A DNA stretch of 64,000 nucleotides. Origin: Pollutibacter soli (GTDB lineage: Bacteria > Bacteroidota > Bacteroidia > Chitinophagales > Chitinophagaceae). Position 1 is the stretch's first letter. Every line of letters starts with the position of its first letter. Shown here piece by piece: positions 35,958 through 43,537 of this stretch. The stretch is taken from assembly GCA_029269725.1 (NCBI GenBank), contig JARJHS010000014.1, forward strand, positions 51,430 through 115,429, given 5' to 3'. Under the pieces are notes generated by a model that did not search any database, had not been told where the DNA came from, and worked only from the letters and a program-made list of their open reading frames with translations. The translations under genes and the position numbers were made by a program.

Positions 35958-36362
35958 ATGACACTGGAACATGTTGCCATCTGGACAGATAATCTGGAAA
36001 CACTAAAGGATTTTTATATCAAATATTTTGGAGGTATACCGAACGGGAAATACACCAACCAAAGCAATGGATTTGAAAGCTACTTTCTCACATTCAGGTC
36101 GGGCGCGCGATTAGAGTTGATGATGAAACCGGGAATTCCTGATAATCTTAATGATACGCAGTCATTGCAGCATAAAGGGATCATTCATCTCGCATTTGGC
36201 GTTGATACTATGGCCCAGGTAGACGAGAAAGCTGTTCAAATGAAAAATGAGGGGTACAAGATATTGCGGGGCCCAAGAAAAACAGGTGATGGCTATTACG
36301 AATTCGAAACACTTGATCCTGAAGGGAACCGGCTTGAGGTAACAACAAAATACATCGACTGA
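35958..36362 (+). CDS. VOC-family (glyoxalase-like) protein
   Basis: A 134-residue vicinal-oxygen-chelate protein with two beta-alpha-beta-beta-beta modules. The start at 35958 (MTLEHVAIWTDNLETLKDFY) is the normal beginning of the fold; an upstream in-frame start would add 13 residues with no signal. Metal-ligand candidates are His5, Glu67-region in RLELMMKPG, His in GIIHLAFGV and Glu in NRLEVTT. The family includes glyoxalases, dioxygenases and resistance proteins; the substrate is not evident. The gene stands between the MFS terminator and the CoA-transferase. Confidence 0.8.
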   Translation: MTLEHVAIWTDNLETLKDFYIKYFGGIPNGKYTNQSNGFESYFLTFRSGARLELMMKPGIPDNLNDTQSLQHKGIIHLAFGVDTMAQVDEKAVQMKNEGYKILRGPRKTGDGYYEFETLDPEGNRLEVTTKYID

Positions 36363-36467
36363 TTTTTGTCAGTAAAAATGATCAGACACAACAATACCTT
36401 GCGTACGATTTTTCATTTTGCGACTGCAAAAGTTTAACTCAGCCGGGAATTTTAAAAAATAAATGTG

Positions 36468-37778
36468 ATGGATGTAAAATACATTTCTCCTGAAGAAGCA
36501 GTACAGATTGTAAAAAGTGGAGACAGGGTGTTTGTACATGGCAGCGCAGCAACACCGTTGATTCTGCTCAATACATTACTGAAAAGAGCAGGAGAAATTA
36601 ATCATGTTGAACTGGTATCGGTTAGTACATATGGCGACATCCAATGGAAACAGCCCGGTGTAACCGATAGTTTCTATATGAATTCATTGTTTGTTTCCGC
36701 TAATGTCCGTGAGTGGGTAAACAGCAGCAGGGGAAGCTATACTCCGATTTTTCTGAGCGAGATCCCGCAATTGTTTGATCGGAAAATACTTCCTCTTCAG
36801 GTGGCATTGATACAGGTTTCACCACCTGACAATCATGGCTATTGTTCACTGGGAACATCTGTTGATGCAGCACTGAGCGCAGTACATAATGCAACTAACG
36901 TCATCGCACAGGTGAATCCGCGTATGCCGAGAGTTTTTGGAGATGGCGTAATTCATATCTCGCGATTCCATTCGCTGGTGTATGCGGAAACCGAACTTCC
37001 GGAAGTTGATTACAGTATTAAAATTGATCCGGTTTCTGAGCAGATCGGAAAACATGTGGCAGAATTAATCGATGACGGATCCACTCTTCAGCTCGGTATT
37101 GGTGCCATTCCTGATGCAGTACTCAAACAATTGACAACCCATAAAGATCTTGGCGTCCATACAGAAATGTTTTCTGATGGTGTTGTTGATCTTGTACATC
37201 GTGGCGTTGTAACCAATCGACATAAAGTAATCAAGCCTGGTAAGATTGTAAGCAGCTTTTTGCTGGGTACGAGAAAATTATATGATTTTGTTGATAACAA
37301 CCCCTTTGTGAGTCTTAAGGATATCAGTTGGGTGAATGACACAGCAATCATCAGGCGCAATCCGAAAATGATTGCGGTCAATAGCGCCATCGAAATTGAT
37401 ATTACTGGTCAGGTGTGCGCCGATTCTATCGGAACTTATCAGTATTCCGGTATTGGCGGACAGATGGATTTTATGCGTGGGGCTGCGTTGTCACCCGGAG
37501 GAAAACCGATCATTGCGATTCCTTCGATCACAAAAAAAGGACTCAGCAGAATTGTACCGATGTTGAATCCGGGTGCAGGCGTTGTAACAACGAGAGGACA
37601 TGTGCATTATGTCGTTACCGAATATGGTGTTGTCAATCTTTATGGAAAAACCATGGAACAACGTGCGAGAATGCTGGTGAGCATCGCGCATCCTGATCAT
37701 AGGGAAAAGCTTGAGAGAAGTTCCTTCGAAAGATTTTCAAAAAAAAGCTGGAAGGACGAATCGGTAAGTAGTAAGTAG
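36468..37778 (+). CDS. Acetyl-CoA hydrolase / 4-hydroxybutyrate CoA-transferase family protein
   Basis: A 436-residue class I CoA-transferase. The catalytic Glu233 is in LGVHTEMFSDGVVDL, and typical segments are QLGIGAIPDAVL, YSGIGGQMDFMRGAALSPGG and the end motif VVTEYGVVNLYGKT. Such enzymes move CoA between acetyl-CoA and acetate, butyrate, 4-hydroxybutyrate or succinate, through a glutamyl-CoA intermediate. Start: ATG at 36468 rather than the GTG at 36465. The last four codons (VSSK) and the stop are made of AAGTAGT-type repeat words. No linked fermentation genes are adjacent, so the acyl substrate remains open. Confidence 0.9.
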   Translation: MDVKYISPEEAVQIVKSGDRVFVHGSAATPLILLNTLLKRAGEINHVELVSVSTYGDIQWKQPGVTDSFYMNSLFVSANVREWVNSSRGSYTPIFLSEIPQLFDRKILPLQVALIQVSPPDNHGYCSLGTSVDAALSAVHNATNVIAQVNPRMPRVFGDGVIHISRFHSLVYAETELPEVDYSIKIDPVSEQIGKHVAELIDDGSTLQLGIGAIPDAVLKQLTTHKDLGVHTEMFSDGVVDLVHRGVVTNRHKVIKPGKIVSSFLLGTRKLYDFVDNNPFVSLKDISWVNDTAIIRRNPKMIAVNSAIEIDITGQVCADSIGTYQYSGIGGQMDFMRGAALSPGGKPIIAIPSITKKGLSRIVPMLNPGAGVVTTRGHVHYVVTEYGVVNLYGKTMEQRARMLVSIAHPDHREKLERSSFERFSKKSWKDESVSSK

Positions 37779-37780
37779 GG
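37764..37780 (+). repeat. AAGTAGT-type words at the CoA-transferase 3' end
   Basis: GGTAAGTAGTAAGTAGG overlaps the last coding codons (VSSK-stop). Confidence 0.6.
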
Positions 37781-37968
37781 ACCAGCCGGCTGTTGAGGTG
37801 GATACATTTCACCGGATTATCAAAATCCTAATTGGCTCTCTCGTCCGCAGACGCATCTATAAACTTCTCCTCTCCGCGTATATTTCTCCCTCCGCGTTAC
37901 GGCTGTTCTTCATGCCGCAGGCATTTTTGGTGTTCACCGGCGCAGGCCGTCAAAAAACCGAAAACGTG

Positions 37969-38703
37969 TCACAACACCTTTATTCCAATATTCCGGAACC
38001 TATGTTCGGCCCCTGGCGCCCATAACCGTAAGCCATTCCATTCATTTGCTTTCGGCGAATATAGAGCAGTCCAGTGCGACTGTAATCCGATCATTCCTTC
38101 AGTAACACCGGCGATAAAATCATTTTTAGGTTGAACCACATCCCACATCTGTACATCATTTATCCAGAGTGTGATCCGAGGCGTATCTCCTACCATTCTT
38201 ATTCTGAATGAATTCCAGTCATTCGCTTTCCATACTTTTGAAATCTCCGAAGCCTTTGCTCCTTTACTCACCGGCATACGTTCGCCCAATAAGGCACCGG
38301 TTCCTTTTGAATTTTCATCGAGCTCCACCTGGTAAGCAATTCCACTTTCTGAAGAACGAAGAAAAATTCCGCCATTGGTAAAAGAATCAATTTTCACTTC
38401 AAGATAGAGTTCAAAATTTTTATACTTTTTATCGGAAAGAATCACTCCACCTTGTCCATAAGGTTTTTGTCTCAGGATCATCATTCCATTTTCCACGCTC
38501 ACATCCGGCGTCGTTCCCTGGTGACTTGTTCTGCTGATATGCCAGCCTTCCAGGTTTTTCCCGTTGAAAATGGGTATGAATCCCGCAGGTACCTGCGCAA
38601 AAGAAGTCTGGCAAAAAAACAGAGATGCAGATAACAGAAAACACAATTTTATTTTCTTCTTTGAAATAAAATGCTCACTAAAAATTGAGATCAATCCACA
38701 CAT
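37969..38703 (-). CDS. DUF1080 (3-keto-disaccharide hydrolase-like) protein, exported
   Basis: A 244-residue protein with a signal peptide (hydrophobic CFLLSASLFFCQT after KKKIK) and the DUF1080 beta-sandwich: GFIPIFNGKNLEGWHIS, GGVILSDKKYKNFELYLEVK, NGGIFLRSSESGIAYQVE, and WNSFRIRMVGDTPRITLWIND. DUF1080 domains resemble concanavalin-type lectins and include 3-keto-glycoside hydrolases. They often occur near sugar oxidoreductases and PVC-type proteins in Bacteroidota and Planctomycetes. Here the same strand also carries SUMF1-like and PVC-type genes upstream, possibly a loose set. Confidence 0.85.
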   Translation of the reverse strand: MCGLISIFSEHFISKKKIKLCFLLSASLFFCQTSFAQVPAGFIPIFNGKNLEGWHISRTSHQGTTPDVSVENGMMILRQKPYGQGGVILSDKKYKNFELYLEVKIDSFTNGGIFLRSSESGIAYQVELDENSKGTGALLGERMPVSKGAKASEISKVWKANDWNSFRIRMVGDTPRITLWINDVQMWDVVQPKNDFIAGVTEGMIGLQSHWTALYSPKANEWNGLRLWAPGAEHRFRNIGIKVL

Positions 38704-38742
38704 AAATTTTGTGTTCAGTTTTCCAAAATCGAATTGGCTGTT

Positions 38743-38822
38743 TCAACTAAGAACTAAGAACTATGAACTATGAACTATGAACTATGAACTGGCCGTTTTA
38801 ACGTTCCACTTTCTACGTTCAA
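38743..38822. repeat. AACTATG words and ACGT words between SUMF1-like and DUF1080 genes
   Basis: On the plus strand AACTAAGAACTATGAACTAT and further AACTATG units are followed by AACGTTCCACTTTCTACGTT. On the minus strand this lies directly after the SUMF1-like stop at 38825. Confidence 0.7.
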
Positions 38823-38824
38823 CC

Positions 38825-39619
38825 CTACTTCGTTTCCATCACTATCCTCAACCCAATATCATATCCATTCCCCGGGCCGCCGGCATGTGTCATGTAAGTC
38901 GCATTTTTTACATCTCCGGTGAATGATGCTCCTTTCAATACATGCTCCTTACCCGAACGCATAGGCGACGGGTCGGCGAATATCTTTTCATTGTAAAAAT
39001 CAGCCGTCCACTCCCAAACATTTCCCAGCATGTCGTAGATCCCCCACGCATTTGGCTTTTTTGTACCAACCTTCGCAGGCATCGTGCCACCAAGAACTGC
39101 AGCAGCATTGATCTCTTTCCAGGGAATATCATCCGTTGCTCCAGCACGTGCAGCATATTCCCACTCAAATTCGGTTGGTAAACGGTAATGATGCTTCTTA
39201 TCAAGGGAGTTTAATTTTTTTAAGAACTGTTGCGCATCTGTCCATGAGATATTTTCCACTGGTTGATTCGCACTGCTATCATTTTTAAAAATCGAAGGAT
39301 TTGCTCCCAATACTTTTTGCCACTGTCCTTGCGTAATTTCATATTTACCGATATAGAATGGCTTCTCAATCTTTACTTCGAAACCTTGCATAATATCATT
39401 CTTTGCCATTTCTTCAGAAGCTTTTATCATTTTTTCTGGTAATGGCTTTCCATCAAAATCGACTTTACCAACGCTGGGTTGAAATTTTCCAACCACCACC
39501 GATCCGGGCTGTATCAGAATGAATTGAATGCCGATGTGATTCCTGAATTCTGGAGGCTGTGCTTTAGTTCCGCAGGAAATCAGAAGAATGAATGAAAATA
39601 TGCTGATGAATAATTTCAT
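38825..39619 (-). CDS. SUMF1 / formylglycine-generating-enzyme-like lipoprotein
   Basis: A 264-residue lipoprotein (MKLFISIFSFILLISCGT) with the SUMF1 C-type-lectin-like fold: KPFYIGKYEITQGQWQKVLG, SIFKNDSSANQPVENISW, a YRLPTEFEWEYAARAG stretch, NAWGIYDMLGNVWEW, and MTHAGGPGNGYDIGLRI. In true formylglycine-generating enzymes two cysteines near the end are catalytic; no such pair is apparent here, so a structural or surface-binding role, as in many bacterial members of the fold, is more likely. It lies on the same strand between the PVC-type and DUF1080 genes. Confidence 0.85.
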   Translation of the reverse strand: MKLFISIFSFILLISCGTKAQPPEFRNHIGIQFILIQPGSVVVGKFQPSVGKVDFDGKPLPEKMIKASEEMAKNDIMQGFEVKIEKPFYIGKYEITQGQWQKVLGANPSIFKNDSSANQPVENISWTDAQQFLKKLNSLDKKHHYRLPTEFEWEYAARAGATDDIPWKEINAAAVLGGTMPAKVGTKKPNAWGIYDMLGNVWEWTADFYNEKIFADPSPMRSGKEHVLKGASFTGDVKNATYMTHAGGPGNGYDIGLRIVMETK

Positions 39620-39699
39620 GTATATTATATGTACGATTTATTTCAATAAATCAAATCCAGACATGCTGATATATGTGTGGTTTTTTCCTGTCAACTAAT

Positions 39700-39740
39700 T
39701 ACTACAAACTCCTGCTTACTACTTACTACTTACCACACAC
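39700..39740. repeat. TACTTACTACT-type words after the PVC-type gene
   Basis: On the plus strand CTGCTTACTACTTACTACTT-type sequence. On the minus strand it reads GGTAAGTAGTAAGTAGTAAG and follows the PVC-type stop (39740) directly. Confidence 0.7.
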
Positions 39741-42016
39741 TACTTCTTGTCCCAATTCGTTCTCTCCGCCCTACCCAGCTTAAATATCTCCAGCAACTGT
39801 ATTGTAAATCCACTACCCATATCTTTCGGTGATTCTGCACGTATCTTTTTTACCTCCGCTTCTGTCACCACCGAAGATTTATTTCCCAGTTCACTGCTGT
39901 TACGAATATAGCTCAACACAGATGCGATCCATTTATCATCCTGTGCTTTCATTGCAGGCATCGTATTCGGATAAGTTTTCCCATCAACCGGCCCCTGCAA
40001 TCCGAGCAATAGCAATTGCGTCAACATAATTTTATCCCCTCTCACTCGCGGCGAACCAACCAATGGCGGAGCCGGCATCGGACCACCACCGATCGTTATT
40101 CCTTTTCCATCCGTACCATGACAGGATGAACAGAGTTGTTTGTAAATAACAGCACCATCGGTCACGAGTTTCCGGTCGGCAGGACTTAGATTTCGTGTAC
40201 GCCTGGCTTCTTCTTCAGCCGTCTTTTTAGCTTCAGCATAAATCGAATTTGAAAACCGGATCATCTGGTTATCCTTATTTTCTGCCAGTAATTCCTGTAA
40301 AATCATTTGCGCCTTCGCGTTATTGCTACCACGAAGTGATAAAGATAGCTGAACGCGTACATCGGCACTGGTATCTTCTTTTAGTAACGCAAGAGAGTTA
40401 ATGATACCCTCATCATTCTTCTTTAAAAAACTTTCACTGATCCATACTGCAGCTTTCCTTACCTGCGGGTCAGTATCAGTCATCGCTTTCTGAAGTGTCG
40501 CCTGATCAATCGCATTCAAACCTTCAAGCGTCCATAATGCGTGAATGCGTGCAAGCGCGCTGGCTTTATTTTTCAGCACCGCCTGCTCACCCAAAGCAAT
40601 CTTTTTGAGATCCGGGACAATCGATTGATCATTTTTTACGATGATGATTTGTTGTGCATTATCGCGCCACCATCCGTTGGGATGATCAAGATATTGTACC
40701 AGTTGAGCAGCAGATTCATTTAGCATTTTGGGCCGCTGCGCATCAGGTTTGAAATCATCATGTACCACCCGAAGTATCCGTCCCATGCCTCGATTTTTAT
40801 ATATTTCCTTTTGCGCGATAATTTTCCCGAGATAAGATGCCGAATCCGTCCATTCACTCTCCTGGATAATTCCATGATACATATCAACAATATAAAAACA
40901 TCCGTCCGGACCAGTGTACGTGTTCACCGGGCGGAAATTGAAATCTGCGGAAGCGAGCCAATCCTTTTCTTTATAAGCATCACGTATATAAATCTTTCCA
41001 CTGTCATTGATCACTTTCCCCCGCTTGATAATTCTGCCCACCGGTTCAGGAATAAAATAATCACCGATCATATCAGCAGGTAAACGATCTCCACGAAAAA
41101 TCGTTTGTCCGCAACCGGAAGTAAATTTTTTTAACGTGTTATCTTCGGGTCTTAAAGCTTGCCGGCCGCCTTGCGCATCGAGTGTACCGATGACCGGCCA
41201 TGGAACAGTGAAAGCTTCATCATACTGATCCTGGAAATTGAGCGAACCATATGCAGGCATTTGCTGAATCTGCACCGCCGGTAAACCAGGTCCGGCTTCA
41301 GAATAATACAGCCGGCCGTAATTATCACTGGTCAGCCCCCATTGCCCGATCATATTATCGACCATGGTATCTGCAGATAACATTCCATTACGATATTTAT
41401 ACCTGAGATTGTCCCTCGACGGATAGATCCAGTTATCGATATTCCAGTACAGCGCACCATTCTGATGTTCGAGGTTCCTGACATCGAGCACATCATTTTT
41501 AAAAACGATTTTTTCGTCATCGGCCTTGCCATCACCATTGGTGTCGCGATAACTGCGGATATCCTGCACATTGGTTTGCTGCACATACAATTGATCTCCT
41601 ACACAAAGAATGGCGCGAGGCAAAAGCAGGCTATCAACGAACACCGTGTATTTGTCCATTTTGCCATCGCCATCCGTGTCCTCGAGCAGTTTGATCCTGC
41701 TTGTCCGTTCAAACTCACCGGTCGCTTCCGCATCGATCATGTAGGTATTCATTTCCGCAACATACATGCGTCCGTTTCCATCCCAGGCTATTGCAACTGG
41801 CTCCTGGACCATTGGTTCACTGGCCACCACTTCTACGCGGTAGCCGGGCGGTAGTTGAATTTTCTGAATACTTTCTTCTGGTGAAAGTGGCGTCACTGGT
41901 GGATTTGTATCCACCACAACCCTGACGAACTCTTTCGGTAACGGCGATTTTTTTTCCTGGCTGCAGGAAATAACGAGAGATAAACTAACAATCAACAGAG
42001 GTACAAACCATTTCAT
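39740..42016 (-). CDS. PVC-type protein: dehydrogenase-like beta-propeller, HEAT region and cytochrome c domain
   Basis: A 758-residue lipoprotein (LVISCSQEKK). The N-terminal domain (about 45-400) is the membrane-bound dehydrogenase-type propeller with PPGYRVEVVASEPMV, EPVAIAWDGNGRMYVAEM, LEDTDGDGKMDKYTVF and GPDGCFYIVDMYHGIIQ. A helical HEAT-like region follows (about 430-600). The C-terminal cytochrome c domain binds heme through CSSCH at 629-633 (Cys629, Cys632, His633), with a Met-containing axial-ligand loop near NTMPAMK. This architecture is described from Planctomycetes and Bacteroidota; its electron partner is unknown. First gene of the 42-38 kb minus-strand group with SUMF1-like and DUF1080 genes. 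Confidence 0.9.
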   Translation of the reverse strand: MKWFVPLLIVSLSLVISCSQEKKSPLPKEFVRVVVDTNPPVTPLSPEESIQKIQLPPGYRVEVVASEPMVQEPVAIAWDGNGRMYVAEMNTYMIDAEATGEFERTSRIKLLEDTDGDGKMDKYTVFVDSLLLPRAILCVGDQLYVQQTNVQDIRSYRDTNGDGKADDEKIVFKNDVLDVRNLEHQNGALYWNIDNWIYPSRDNLRYKYRNGMLSADTMVDNMIGQWGLTSDNYGRLYYSEAGPGLPAVQIQQMPAYGSLNFQDQYDEAFTVPWPVIGTLDAQGGRQALRPEDNTLKKFTSGCGQTIFRGDRLPADMIGDYFIPEPVGRIIKRGKVINDSGKIYIRDAYKEKDWLASADFNFRPVNTYTGPDGCFYIVDMYHGIIQESEWTDSASYLGKIIAQKEIYKNRGMGRILRVVHDDFKPDAQRPKMLNESAAQLVQYLDHPNGWWRDNAQQIIIVKNDQSIVPDLKKIALGEQAVLKNKASALARIHALWTLEGLNAIDQATLQKAMTDTDPQVRKAAVWISESFLKKNDEGIINSLALLKEDTSADVRVQLSLSLRGSNNAKAQMILQELLAENKDNQMIRFSNSIYAEAKKTAEEEARRTRNLSPADRKLVTDGAVIYKQLCSSCHGTDGKGITIGGGPMPAPPLVGSPRVRGDKIMLTQLLLLGLQGPVDGKTYPNTMPAMKAQDDKWIASVLSYIRNSSELGNKSSVVTEAEVKKIRAESPKDMGSGFTIQLLEIFKLGRAERTNWDKK

Positions 42017-42053
42017 ATGTCAGGCGTTGGGGAGGACAAATTTAGCGAATTGT

Positions 42054-42120
42054 CAAACCTCGCAGGTCTAAGACCTGCGAGGTCTTCAAAACCTGCCAGG
42101 TCTTAAACCTGGGAGGTAAA
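42054..42120. repeat. Palindromic CCTGCGAGGT/CCTGGGAGGT cluster 1
   Basis: AAACCTCGCAGGTCTAAGAC and its mirror CTGCGAGGTCTTCAAAACCT are followed by CCAGGTCTTAAACCTGGGAG. The first two halves fold on each other as a hairpin. Confidence 0.7.
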
Positions 42121-42234
42121 AGTGCCGGGGATAGTGCATTTTTCGTTGAAATTTATGTACACAATTGTGAAAATCAACCGTATGCATTATGCATGAACCT
42201 TGTCAGAACCTTATGTAGAAATTTTGATCCGTCC

Positions 42235-42265
42235 GACCTGGGAGGTCTTAGACCTGCGAGGTCTT
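42235..42265. repeat. Palindromic CCTGGGAGGT/CCTGCGAGGT cluster 2
   Basis: ACCTGGGAGGTCTTAGACCT followed by GCGAGGTCTT. It lies 3' of the small protein gene at 42424 and in the same gap as cluster 1. Confidence 0.6.
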
Positions 42266-42423
42266 AATTCTTCAAGGTTGGCCAACGGGCCACTATAGGA
42301 GTATAGGAAGAGTTGAACGGTAATCTTCTTTTCGAGATCAACGCAAAGCTCCATCCGGGAATTGAAAGGGTGATCTGCAGATACTCCTTAATTCTGGCGA
42401 GAATAAATTCTATGCAGCTTAAT

Positions 42424-42753
42424 TCATGATTGAGAACTCGCAAATCTTAGTTTTAAATAGTTTTCCAGTCCTTCTCTGAAACCAGGATGATTACGTGAAG
42501 AATCAAATAAAGATTCGATCGTACCCTCAAACAACATTTCCGATATCACAAGGTCGGTTAACACCTTGTTCATTTTTATCCAATTGCCCTGGAGTGTATG
42601 TTCCTTGAGATAAGAGATCAGAATTTCAGACTTAAATACCGGAGGCAACCGGTCTGTTCTTTCCTTAATCTTTTTTATTTCGCTTAACACATACGGAAAA
42701 TTTACCGGATCAAACACCTCACCTTCCTCAATAAAATATTTCTTTGCACTCAT
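42424..42753 (-). CDS. Uncharacterised 109-residue protein of the GH130 operon
   Basis: A soluble, helix-rich small protein (MSAKKYFIEEGEVFDP..) with no signal or membrane segment and no family I recognise. It follows the DJ-1/PfpI gene by 31 bp on the same strand and is the last gene of the operon. Charged residues alternate with leucines (VLTDLVISEMLFEGTIESLF), suggesting a helical bundle. A role related to the carbohydrate genes is only inferred from position. Confidence 0.65.
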   Translation of the reverse strand: MSAKKYFIEEGEVFDPVNFPYVLSEIKKIKERTDRLPPVFKSEILISYLKEHTLQGNWIKMNKVLTDLVISEMLFEGTIESLFDSSRNHPGFREGLENYLKLRFASSQS

Positions 42754-42784
42754 TTTTTCTCGATGGGTAGTTCAAAATATCATT

Positions 42785-43528
42785 TCATTCCTGAATAATG
42801 TGGCCAATTCCCTGAGTTATCCTGTTGCTTTTGAATCGCGTCAGCATTTTTTCAACAACAACGATTGACGAAGCTGAATTCTGTCCGGTGATAATGTTTC
42901 CATCTGCAACGACATGACTGGTATAATTTTCCTGTTTACTGTAAATCCCACCGAGTGAATGTAACCTGCTTTCCAGCAGGAAAGGTACCGTCGCACATAA
43001 TCCTACCGACCCTTCTTCACTATTGCTGAAACAGGTGAGTTTTTTACCTTTAATCAACGCCTCACCTTTGACATTTTTTAAGGACATCAGCCCCGCAACA
43101 CCATGGCATAGGGCTCCGATTACTTTACCCTGGCTATAAAATGATTCCAGCAACAGATTTAAAATGGCATTGTCTGCGAGATCCCACATGGCACCATGAC
43201 CTCCTGTAACGAGAACAAGATCAAAATCGTTTGCATTGATCTCTTCCAGCTTCCTGGATGCAGACATCAAACTCATGGCCTCATCATCTTTCATAAATTT
43301 TTTGGTGCCATAATTGGAAAGTATTACCGATTGACTTTTAGGATCAAGAGGAACACGGCCTCCCCTGGGAGAAGATATTACAATGTCGGCACCTGCATCC
43401 CTGAAGGCATAATATGGAATAGAAATTTCTTCAAGCCAGGCACCCGTTTTTACTTTTGTGTCACCAAGGATGTCGTGTGATGTTGCAATGATTAAAGTTC
43501 TTATAGCACTCATGGCGTCTGTTTTCAT
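42785..43528 (-). CDS. DJ-1/PfpI superfamily protein
   Basis: A 247-residue class I glutamine-amidotransferase-like protein (an alternative start 5 codons later, MSAIRTLII, would fit as well). The nucleophile elbow GALCHGVAG carries Cys141 with His142, and the acid residue is near Glu33/Glu34 (GAWLEEISIPYYAF), as in Hsp31-like or glyoxalase III-like members. Such proteins act on methylglyoxal or serve as chaperones and deglycases; which applies here is open. It starts about 9 bp after the glycosyltransferase stop and is cotranscribed with it, so protection against reactive sugar products is a reasonable guess. Confidence 0.82.
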   Translation of the reverse strand: MKTDAMSAIRTLIIATSHDILGDTKVKTGAWLEEISIPYYAFRDAGADIVISSPRGGRVPLDPKSQSVILSNYGTKKFMKDDEAMSLMSASRKLEEINANDFDLVLVTGGHGAMWDLADNAILNLLLESFYSQGKVIGALCHGVAGLMSLKNVKGEALIKGKKLTCFSNSEEGSVGLCATVPFLLESRLHSLGGIYSKQENYTSHVVADGNIITGQNSASSIVVVEKMLTRFKSNRITQGIGHIIQE

Positions 43529-43537
43529 TGATATTAG

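Larger units (their letters stand above)
42017..42423. other. 407-bp gap between the PVC-type gene and the GH130 operon end
   Basis: No gene. It holds two clusters of the palindromic CCTGG(C/G)AGGT elements (listed separately) and AT-rich sequence including ATGCATTATGCAT near 42182. Nothing else recognisable. Confidence 0.5.

Noticed and set aside
38825..39619. Functional sulfatase-activating formylglycine-generating enzyme
   Set aside because: The fold is clear, but the C-terminal catalytic cysteines are not evident and no sulfatase gene is nearby.
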